Shown piece by piece: positions 1-5,043 of a DNA stretch of 5,966 nucleotides. Position 1 is the first letter of the stretch. Every line of letters starts with the position of its first letter. Origin of the DNA: Chitinispirillaceae bacterium (GTDB lineage Bacteria; Fibrobacterota; Chitinivibrionia; Chitinivibrionales; Chitinispirillaceae); assembly GCA_016926315.1 (NCBI GenBank), contig JAFGOU010000394.1, positions 1 through 5,966 on the forward strand. The letters are read 5' to 3'. Under the pieces are notes generated by a model, which did no database searches, was not told the origin of the DNA, and saw only the letters and a list, made by a program, of their open reading frames with translations. A program made the position numbers and the translations under genes.

Positions 1-6
1 AATCCA

Positions 7-82
7 TGGAGCCGATGGAGGGACTCAAACCCCCGACCAGCTGATTACAAATCAGCTGCTCTATCAACTGAGCTACATCGGC
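7..82 (-). tRNA. trnT: tRNA-Thr (anticodon UGU), CCA end encoded
   Basis: Reading the minus strand, a complete 76-nt cloverleaf folds. The acceptor stem is GCCGATG/CATCGGC, the D arm GCTC-AGTTGATA-GAGC, the anticodon arm GCTGA-TTTGTAA-TCAGC, the variable loop TGGTC, and the T arm GGGGG-TTTGAGT-CCCTC, followed by discriminator T and an encoded CCA (complement at 7-9). The anticodon TGT (complement at 47-49) reads ACA and other ACN threonine codons. The threonyl-tRNA synthetase identity elements known from E. coli are present: G1-C72, C2-G71, G35 and U36. The G15-C48 Levitt pair is kept. Unusually, position 19 is A (complement t64) and position 56 is U (complement a27), so the near-universal G19-C56 elbow pair is replaced by A19-U56. 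The gene lies downstream of argA on the same strand but has its own promoter. Only 6 bases remain beyond its 3' end, so a following tRNA or terminator cannot be judged. Confidence 0.97.
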
Positions 83-117
83 AAGCTGTTTTGTTTTGTG
101 CAGAAACGAGTCTTTGG

Positions 118-147
118 AATATACATGGCGCGAGAGTTGCAAGTCAA
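118..147 (-). promoter_or_regulatory. Strong sigma70-type promoter for tRNA-Thr
   Basis: On the minus strand there is a -35 box TTGACT (complement at 142-147), an 18-bp spacer and a -10 box TATATT (complement at 118-123). Each box differs from consensus at one position. A run of nine T on the minus strand (146-154) and further A/T-rich sequence to about 167 lie directly upstream of the -35 box, as an UP element would. Transcription would begin near 111, giving a leader of roughly 28 nt before the tRNA 5' end at 82, which RNase P would remove. The discriminator (CCAAAG) is not strongly GC-rich, so classical stringent control is not obvious. Confidence 0.8.
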
Positions 148-335
148 AAAAAAATACAAATTTATTCGGCCGGATTTCTGCCCGCCGGTCGTTCCAGATA
201 CCGCGCGGTTCTCCGGACGGCGAAAGCGACTATACCCCGGCTACCGTCCCGGTACATCCGTCGTTCCTGCAGGGCCTCATGCCGGGGTACAACCCGAATG
301 GTGAAAAGGGCACTATCACCCTGTCCGACAGCCCG
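148..335. other. Non-coding gap between argA 3' end and the tRNA promoter, rich in inverted repeats
   Basis: I see no credible gene here. Reading frames that cross it have no plausible ribosome binding site and run on into antisense argA sequence. No classical Rho-independent terminator (GC hairpin directly followed by a T tract) is visible for argA on the minus strand. The gap does hold several small dyads: CGCCG/CGGCG (183-187 and 218-222), palindrome ACCGCGCGGT (200-209), a 9-bp inverted repeat (233-241 and 281-289), palindrome CCTGCAGG (266-273) and GGTGA/TCACC (300-304 and 316-320). It could be the structured 3' end of the argA transcript or just GC-rich spacer. Confidence 0.55.
233..289. 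repeat. 9-bp perfect inverted repeat enclosing smaller hairpins
   Basis: TACCCCGGC at 233-241 is the exact reverse complement of GCCGGGGTA at 281-289, with 39 bases between. The enclosed segment itself holds TACCG-TCC-CGGTA (242-254) directly against the left arm, and the 8-bp palindrome CCTGCAGG (266-273). As RNA this would give a branched structure: a closing stem with two inner hairpins. No T tract follows on either strand, so it is not a standard intrinsic terminator. It could assist Rho-dependent termination or protect the argA mRNA 3' end. It may also be fortuitous. Confidence 0.45.
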
Positions 336-1697
336 TTACTCCACCCTGACCATCCCCCTGCCCCGGTGCCCCGACAGCCGATACCGTAAAATGAGCGACT
401 TCCGCTTTGTATTGTACTTCCTCTGTTTTTCCTTCGGCAATTCGGAAACCGACGCTTCGGTAAACCCCATCTGCGAAAACCAGTCCGACGTCTGCGTGGT
501 AAGCACGAATATCGCCTTAAGCTTCTGTGCAGCGGCCTGCTCGATCAGATACGACACCATTCGTTTACCAATGCCAAGGTTTTTATAGGTTTCGTCAACG
601 GCCATGCCCGCGATTTCGCCTTTCCGGTCACTGTACACATGCAGCGCGGCGCAGGCATGGATCATGCCGTCGACTTCGTATACGCTGTAATCGTCAAGGT
701 GTTCCTCGAGATCAGCCGAAGTCCGTTCTATGAGAACGCCGTCCTCCATGACCGGTTGCATGAGCCGGAGGACCTCTGGCACGTCGGCAATCGTCATGGA
801 CCGGATATTGTCGTGCTGGTTGGCATAGATCATGGTTCCGTAACCACGGTTGGAGAATATCTCCTTGAGCAGCATCCCTTCGACCCTGCCGTCTATGATA
901 TGCACCCGTTTAACCCCGCCTTTGCATGCCCGGTACGCCATCGAGACGAGGTCAAGCTGTTCGTCATACGTATTTGCCACGTTGAGATCGAGGAAGGCGC
1001 CCGCCTGGGCCATCTTGAACTGCGAGATGACGCCGTCACTCGTCACATAGGCGTCTTTGGGAATTTTATACCGGTTGGAAAGGATGCCGAGCCGGTTGAT
1101 GACGAAAAAAAGTTTTGCCGCGTTCATCTCCACCGAAATGGAAAAAGCAAGTTCATTGGAGGAAAGGTTGTACGGCTTGCCTTTGGCGCTCCATCCGATA
1201 TTCGGAAAAATAGGTATGAGGCCCTCGGTCAGGACTTTTTTAACGATATCAAACCGGACCTTTTCCACAAGCCCCGAGTTCTGAAAGTCGATGCCGTCCC
1301 GGACGCCGATGCTCCTGGCCCGAACCCAGTTGCCGATCACCGCGTGGGCGCCGCTTTCGGCGAGCATGGTCATGATCCTGTTCGACACGTCAAATGCGGC
1401 CATTTTAATAAGCGGTATCGCCTCCGGAGGCGATACCCGTATGCCATTCACCATTTTGCACCGGATATCGTACTTTTTGAGCACCTCATCGATCCGCTCC
1501 TTGGTGCCGGGAACAAGGATGACATTGATGCCCATCCGGTGCAGCAGCACCACGTCCTTGATGAGCAGGGGGAAGAGCGCATGGTTGACAAGAGAGCTTT
1601 CGATTTTGATGACGAAGGTCTCGTTCTTGAACTGGTTGATGTACCCGAACGCCTGCCGGATGACATTGACCTGTTCTTTAAGGAGTGATGCGTCCAT
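336..1697 (-). CDS. argA: N-acetylglutamate synthase (amino-acid acetyltransferase), two-domain ArgA type
   Basis: This cytoplasmic enzyme transfers an acetyl group from acetyl-CoA to glutamate, the first step of arginine synthesis. The product is 453 residues, close to the E. coli ArgA length (443). Residues about 1-290 form the amino-acid-kinase-like domain (FVIKIES near 28-34, GVRDGIDF near 131-138, YNLSSNELA near 176-184, ACKGGVKRVHII near 257-268). In the family this domain binds arginine for feedback control and does not phosphorylate. Residues about 298-440 are the GNAT acetyltransferase domain, with GEIAGMAV and the NLGIGKRM acetyl-CoA pyrophosphate loop (about 360-380), FVLTTQTSDWF (397-407) and the C-terminal LP..K..KYN signature (420-429). 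The ATG at 1697 is chosen because GGGAG (complement at 1704-1708) sits 6 bases upstream and because similarity starts there. The open frame continues to 1898 but that extension looks non-coding. The C-terminus runs about 13 residues past the usual ArgA end. The kinase-like domain has ESS where E. coli ArgA has LGG. Confidence 0.93.
   Translation of the reverse strand: MDASLLKEQVNVIRQAFGYINQFKNETFVIKIESSLVNHALFPLLIKDVVLLHRMGINVILVPGTKERIDEVLKKYDIRCKMVNGIRVSPPEAIPLIKMAAFDVSNRIMTMLAESGAHAVIGNWVRARSIGVRDGIDFQNSGLVEKVRFDIVKKVLTEGLIPIFPNIGWSAKGKPYNLSSNELAFSISVEMNAAKLFFVINRLGILSNRYKIPKDAYVTSDGVISQFKMAQAGAFLDLNVANTYDEQLDLVSMAYRACKGGVKRVHIIDGRVEGMLLKEIFSNRGYGTMIYANQHDNIRSMTIADVPEVLRLMQPVMEDGVLIERTSADLEEHLDDYSVYEVDGMIHACAALHVYSDRKGEIAGMAVDETYKNLGIGKRMVSYLIEQAAAQKLKAIFVLTTQTSDWFSQMGFTEASVSELPKEKQRKYNTKRKSLILRYRLSGHRGRGMVRVE
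1414..1437. repeat. Perfect 24-bp palindrome inside argA
   Basis: The left half GGTATCGCCTCC (1414-1425) is followed immediately by its exact reverse complement GGAGGCGATACC (1426-1437). The next bases outward (c1413 and c1438) do not pair. On the minus strand it codes for residues of the stretch RVSPPEAIPL in the kinase-like domain. By my recalled alignment with E. coli ArgA (IRVTDAKTLELVKQA) there is no insertion at this point, so the dyad lies within ordinary family sequence. In mRNA it would form a stem of about 10 bp with a CCGG loop; in DNA it could extrude as a cruciform or act as a dimeric protein site. No function is known to me. Confidence 0.8.
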
Positions 1698-1703
1698 GGT
1701 TGA

Positions 1704-1708
1704 CTCCC
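1704..1708 (-). promoter_or_regulatory. Ribosome binding site of argA
   Basis: GGGAG on the minus strand lies 6 bases before the ATG at 1697. It decides between this start and the longer open frame, which begins near 1898 without a comparable site. Confidence 0.75.
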
Positions 1709-1738
1709 GTTTATTAGTAATTTCCGTTTCGCGAGAAA

Positions 1739-1766
1739 AATATACTGCGGAGCGTGCGGGATGGAA
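1739..1766 (-). promoter_or_regulatory. Weak candidate promoter for argA
   Basis: A minus-strand TATATT (complement at 1739-1744) is a good -10 box. The best upstream hexamer at a usable distance is TTCCAT (complement at 1761-1766, 16-bp spacer), which matches the -35 consensus poorly. Transcription would start near 1732 and give a leader of about 35 nt. I saw no arginine-repressor-like operator that I could defend. Confidence 0.3.
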
Positions 1767-1811
1767 CCATAAACTTTGTTCCCCCTTCCGCTCAAAAAAA
1801 TCAAGTATCGA

Positions 1812-1840
1812 TTGCCTGAACTTTTTCCTTATGATATAGT
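1812..1840 (+). promoter_or_regulatory. Sigma70-type promoter for the transporter operon
   Basis: TTGCCT at 1812-1817 and TATAGT at 1835-1840 are separated by exactly 17 bp. The -10 box differs from consensus by one base and the -35 box by two. Transcription would start near 1847, leaving a leader of about 93 bases before the ATG at 1940. The leader has a small hairpin, TCCGT-(8)-ACGGA (1875-1892), and no riboswitch class I recognise. This start rules out the in-frame TTG at 1850, which would be practically at the transcript's 5' end. Confidence 0.65.
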
Positions 1841-1939
1841 TAGTATCAGTTGAATTTTCATCGCCTTGCATGCATCCGTTCGGTGACACGGAGCGCACGT
1901 CCAGGCACCGGATCCATCAGTGCACCCTGCGGAAAACGA

Positions 1940-4543
1940 ATGAACCGTACACACCATCTGCCGGACCGTCATACGCGCTCCCTTTTTGTCCTGCTCTTCA
2001 TCTGTTTTGCCGCGGCGATTCTCGGTGACAGCACGGCCGAGGCACTCCTGCTCTCGCGGCTAGGACCCGCCGTCATTCCGCGCATGTTCCTGTTCAACGC
2101 GGTGGCCCTCTTTTTCGCGTCGGGGCTCATCATGTCGCTCATCGACCGTTATGACCGCGGCACGCTTTTCCTTACTGCCGCGATCGGGCACGGTGTGCTG
2201 CTCTTGTGCGTCCGACTGGCCCTTGACAGCCAGGCCGGCTGGCCTATACTACCGCTTTTTACCTATGCGTATATCGCCAAAATCCTGCTTTTCCTGTTGT
2301 TCTGGACTCTCGCGAACGATCTCACCGATTCACGCACCGCGCAGAAACGATTCCCCCTTATTGCCGCCGGAGGCACGATGGGTGCAATCGCCATAGCCTT
2401 TTCCATCCCCGGCATGGTCAACCTGTTTGCCGCCGAAAATCTGCTGTTAATCTGGAGCGGCCTCTCTTTCTCCATGGCCGGCGCTTTTTTTCCGCTCCGC
2501 CGACAGGCGGCACATGCTTTCAAACCGCATTCAGACCGTGAGCGTCACCGCCAAAGAACGCGTATCTCCATGGCCGGCGATGTCAAACTGGTGACCGCCG
2601 ACCCGCTGCTTTCAGGCATGGCGATCGTCTACGGCCTTGTTTTTTTCCTTCTGATCGTGCAGCACTATTTCTTTTACGTGGCGGTAAAAGAGCTGTGTAG
2701 CACGTCCGGAAAAATAGCGGCATTCCTGGGCACCTTTAACGGAACCAGCATGGCAATTACCCTGGTGCTGCAATTTTCCGCAGCCGGCGCACTGCTCCGA
2801 CGGTTCGGTTCAACACGGGCGCTCCTCATCCTTCCCGCCATGCTCATCGCGGTCTTTTTTGTCCAGGCGGTCGCGGCCGGAACCGCACCCCCCGACTCGT
2901 TCCCGCTTCTCTGCGTTATTGTTGCGGCAATGGGGTTGCGGATCGCCGTCTTCGACTCGTTTTTCTCCCCTAATTTCCAGCTGTTTTTTTCAAGCCTTCC
3001 CGGAGAAATCAGGGGACGCGCCAAACTGACGCTCGAGGGAATGGTCAAACCGGTCGGCATCTTGAGCGGAGGACTCTGGCTCATCTTCGGAGCGCCGCGG
3101 TGTTCCTTTGCCTTGAACATGACGCTCTGCCTGGCCGTTGCCGTGTTCCTCGCCGTCATGACCTTCCGCCTCAAGTCACGATACGCAGCTAGTCTGAAAC
3201 GGTTTCTCGCCGGCGTGTCGAACGATTCCCTGCTCGCAGGAATCGCCCGGGACGGCACGACGATGTCTCTTGTCAATCAGGTAAAAGGCCTGTTCCACGA
3301 GGGCAATTTCGAAGTACAGAAATTCCTGATCGACGAACTGGTCGTTTCCTCCTCGCCGGAACTCGTTGCCCTGGTCCTTGAACAGACGAACCATCCGGAC
3401 CACCGGGTACGCGCGGCGGTCGTGGCCGCGCTGGGGACCGTGCGCCTTGATGAAGCACGGGCAGCGCTCATAAGAAGCCTCAACGACGAAGAATTCAGGG
3501 TCGTGGCGAATGCCGTGAATGCGCTTGGCGGATACGGGGACGCCGCCACGGTCACGCTGGTCGAACCGTTCCTTTCGGATCCGCACGGCCTGGTCCGCGC
3601 GAATGCGGCAGTGGCGCTCTGGCGATGCGGCGCGCGGGAAAAGCTGCCCATGCTGATCGCGTGTCTTGATCCGATGCTTGATTGCGCCCGTCCCGAGGAA
3701 TGCGCTGCCGCGCTGTCCGCTCTCGGGGAAATCGACGCCGCCGAAGCCGCCGCGAGAATCGTCTCATTCGCGGAAACCACCGATCGCAGACGGTTATCGG
3801 GTCTTCCGTCTGTTTACCGGCAGCTCGTGACGGCTCTTGCGAAAAAACGCGACCGCCGTTCGATCGACACCCTCATTCTGCTGGCAAAGGGGGCGGAGCG
3901 ACCACAGCAACGGGTGATCAGAACGGGATTTTCATCGATCCTCTCGCGCGGGGTCCCGCCCGGCGTGCTGCTTGCCCGGCTCTCCGATCAGGTGCCCCAG
4001 CTTTCGAATATTCTGGTGCGGGCGATTCGCGAAAGCCCGGCGAGAGTCTCCGGGAGGGATGCGGAAACGCTCCGGACCTTCGTACGCGGGGAGATCGCTC
4101 AAATCTCCCGCGAATACGGTTTGCTTGCGCACCTGGACGGACTCCGCACCCTGCCGTCCGTGGAACTCCTGCGGCACGCCATAATGGAAGAGTTCGTCAT
4201 GATGCGCCGTGAAACGATGGCCTACGCACTTTCGCTCCTGGATACGGGCGATACCATCGGTCCGGTTGTCCCCCGCCTGTTTCACCACGATCCGCACGTC
4301 AGGGCACGCGCCTTTGAGGTGCTGGACAACGTTGGCGACATCGCCCTCAACCGCGAAGTAATGGCGGTTCTTGACTATAAAGAAACCGGCGGCGGGGTGC
4401 AACCGGACGCCGAGCGCGTCGGCGCGTTCGTGGCTTCGTACGTTCGGGACGCCAACGAATGGATCAGAAAATGCGCGGCGTTCGCCCGGGAAACGCTCCA
4501 CGCCGCGCACGGCGCAGAAACGACGGCGGTGGCAGTTCCCTAG
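1940..4543 (+). CDS. MFS-type transporter (ATP/ADP translocase-like) fused to HEAT repeats
   Basis: The product is an 867-residue inner-membrane protein. Residues about 13-410 hold 11-12 hydrophobic segments (for example 13-30, 45-66, 75-93, 103-123, 226-247, 294-313, 390-408). Three stretches resemble nucleotide transporters of the NTT/Tlc family: FWTLANDLTDSRTAQKRFPL (121-140), the GTFNGTS...LLRRFGSTRA block (264-294) and EIRGRAKLTLEGMVKPVG (356-373). Residues about 475-600 are clear HEAT repeats (NHPDHRVRAAVVAALG, NDEEFRVVANAVNALG, SDPHGLVRANAAVALW). More degenerate helices follow, and HEAT-like units return near 774-800 and 826-857. The repeats should lie in the cytoplasm and could bind a partner protein. 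The ATG at 1940 is preferred: it follows a weak GGAA site (1931-1934) and hydrophobic sequence begins about 13 residues later, whereas the open frame back to 1850 lacks a better start. Twenty bases separate it from the next gene. Substrate unknown. The transporter resemblance is solid as a fold, but nucleotide transport is not established. Confidence 0.85.
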   Translation: MNRTHHLPDRHTRSLFVLLFICFAAAILGDSTAEALLLSRLGPAVIPRMFLFNAVALFFASGLIMSLIDRYDRGTLFLTAAIGHGVLLLCVRLALDSQAGWPILPLFTYAYIAKILLFLLFWTLANDLTDSRTAQKRFPLIAAGGTMGAIAIAFSIPGMVNLFAAENLLLIWSGLSFSMAGAFFPLRRQAAHAFKPHSDRERHRQRTRISMAGDVKLVTADPLLSGMAIVYGLVFFLLIVQHYFFYVAVKELCSTSGKIAAFLGTFNGTSMAITLVLQFSAAGALLRRFGSTRALLILPAMLIAVFFVQAVAAGTAPPDSFPLLCVIVAAMGLRIAVFDSFFSPNFQLFFSSLPGEIRGRAKLTLEGMVKPVGILSGGLWLIFGAPRCSFALNMTLCLAVAVFLAVMTFRLKSRYAASLKRFLAGVSNDSLLAGIARDGTTMSLVNQVKGLFHEGNFEVQKFLIDELVVSSSPELVALVLEQTNHPDHRVRAAVVAALGTVRLDEARAALIRSLNDEEFRVVANAVNALGGYGDAATVTLVEPFLSDPHGLVRANAAVALWRCGAREKLPMLIACLDPMLDCARPEECAAALSALGEIDAAEAAARIVSFAETTDRRRLSGLPSVYRQLVTALAKKRDRRSIDTLILLAKGAERPQQRVIRTGFSSILSRGVPPGVLLARLSDQVPQLSNILVRAIRESPARVSGRDAETLRTFVRGEIAQISREYGLLAHLDGLRTLPSVELLRHAIMEEFVMMRRETMAYALSLLDTGDTIGPVVPRLFHHDPHVRARAFEVLDNVGDIALNREVMAVLDYKETGGGVQPDAERVGAFVASYVRDANEWIRKCAAFARETLHAAHGAETTAVAVP

Positions 4544-4553
4544 AGGGTCCGGC

Positions 4554-4558
4554 AAGGA
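4554..4558 (+). promoter_or_regulatory. Ribosome binding site that sets the cNMP-domain gene start
   Basis: AAGGA, 5 bases before the ATG at 4564, lies just after the TAG stop (4541-4543) of the transporter gene. It supports the short 159-residue product over a longer overlapping frame. Confidence 0.7.
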
Positions 4559-4563
4559 ACGGT

Positions 4564-5043
4564 ATGAAAGAAAAATCATCGCATTTCATCCTGGAAACCA
4601 TCGTGGCGCTCAAGCGCAGCACACTTTTCGGCGCCATCGCCACCCGCGAGCTCGAAGCGGTCGCCGTGGTTGCAGAAGAACTGACGTTCAGGCGGGATGA
4701 GAATATTGTGCGCGAAGGTGACGTCGGCGACTCATTATACCTTATCAAACAGGGAAGGGTCGCTATTGCAAAGCGTACGCCGTCGGGCGGCTTTGCGCGG
4801 CTTGCCGAACTTGGTGCCGGCGACTGTTTCGGCGAAATGTCGGTCATCGATGAGGAGGTCAGATCGGCAAGCGTCGAGGCGCTGGAACCCTGCACCTTGC
4901 TGCGAATCAGCAAGGACGCGCTTATCGACGTGGTGATGAGCGCACCGCATCTGGGTGTCGAGCTGCTTAAAATATTTGTCAAGAGACTCCGGGCGGCGAA
5001 TGAGCGGATCATGTCGCTGTTGCCCGGCAGGGAAGCGTCATGA
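4564..5043 (+). CDS. Stand-alone cyclic-nucleotide-binding domain protein (CRP-like sensor fold, no HTH)
   Basis: The product is 159 residues, essentially one cNMP-binding beta-roll with flanking helices. EGDVGDSLYLIKQGRVAI (51-68) is the typical strand-turn-strand segment. The phosphate-binding cassette follows at 89-104: FGEMSVIDEEVRSASV, with G90, E91 and R100. These match the ribose-contacting Glu and phosphate-contacting Arg of functional cAMP/cGMP sites, so ligand binding is plausible. The C-terminal helix (about 132-152, VELLKIFVKRLRAANERI) matches the CRP C-helix, but the protein ends there without a DNA-binding domain, so it is not a CRP-type transcription factor. The ATG at 4564 is chosen because AAGGA (4554-4558) lies 5 bases upstream. 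The open frame extends back to 4459, but that part overlaps the preceding gene and is Arg/Gly-rich shadow sequence. Its stop overlaps the next start. It likely acts as a soluble receptor working on the neighbouring transporter; this is inferred from context. Confidence 0.85.
   Translation: MKEKSSHFILETIVALKRSTLFGAIATRELEAVAVVAEELTFRRDENIVREGDVGDSLYLIKQGRVAIAKRTPSGGFARLAELGAGDCFGEMSVIDEEVRSASVEALEPCTLLRISKDALIDVVMSAPHLGVELLKIFVKRLRAANERIMSLLPGREAS
5029..5033 (+). promoter_or_regulatory. Ribosome binding site of the lipoprotein gene
   Basis: AGGGA, 6 bases before the ATG at 5040, lies inside the end of the preceding gene. It supports coupled translation through the ATGA overlap. Confidence 0.65.

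Noticed and set aside
91..588. Plus-strand open frame starting beside the tRNA
   Set aside because: It crosses the tRNA promoter, the dyad-rich gap and antisense argA, with no domain and no ribosome site.
639..1688. Long plus-strand open frame (349 codons) opposite argA
   Set aside because: It is fully antisense to a confidently recognised gene, its protein has no recognisable domain, and no ribosome site precedes it. GC-rich codon use commonly leaves the opposite strand open.
1698..1898. N-terminal extension of argA to an upstream ATG (67 more residues)
   Set aside because: The extension overlaps the divergent promoter region, has no ArgA similarity, and the internal ATG at 1697 has a good ribosome site.
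1850..1939. Transporter start at TTG 1850
   Set aside because: It lies only about 3 bases after the predicted transcript start, has no ribosome site, and adds a non-hydrophobic Arg/Ser-rich stretch unlike the family N-terminus.
4501..4514. CGCCG-CGCA-CGGCG hairpin near the end of the transporter gene as a terminator
   Set aside because: It is inside the coding sequence, has a short 5-bp stem and no T tract, and the operon continues 50 bases later.
4459..4563. Longer start for the cNMP-domain protein
   Set aside because: It overlaps the end of the transporter gene in another frame, gives an Arg/Gly-rich tail unrelated to the domain, and lacks a ribosome site compared with AAGGA before 4564.
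3932..4579. Minus-strand open frame (215 codons) opposite the HEAT region
   Set aside because: It is antisense to a real gene, with Arg/His/Pro-rich shadow composition and no motif. The same reasoning removes the other antisense frames between 2263 and 3780 and those at 4464-5012 and 5106-5684.
4564..5043. CRP/FNR-type transcription regulator
   Set aside because: The protein ends after the C-helix at residue 159 with no helix-turn-helix.
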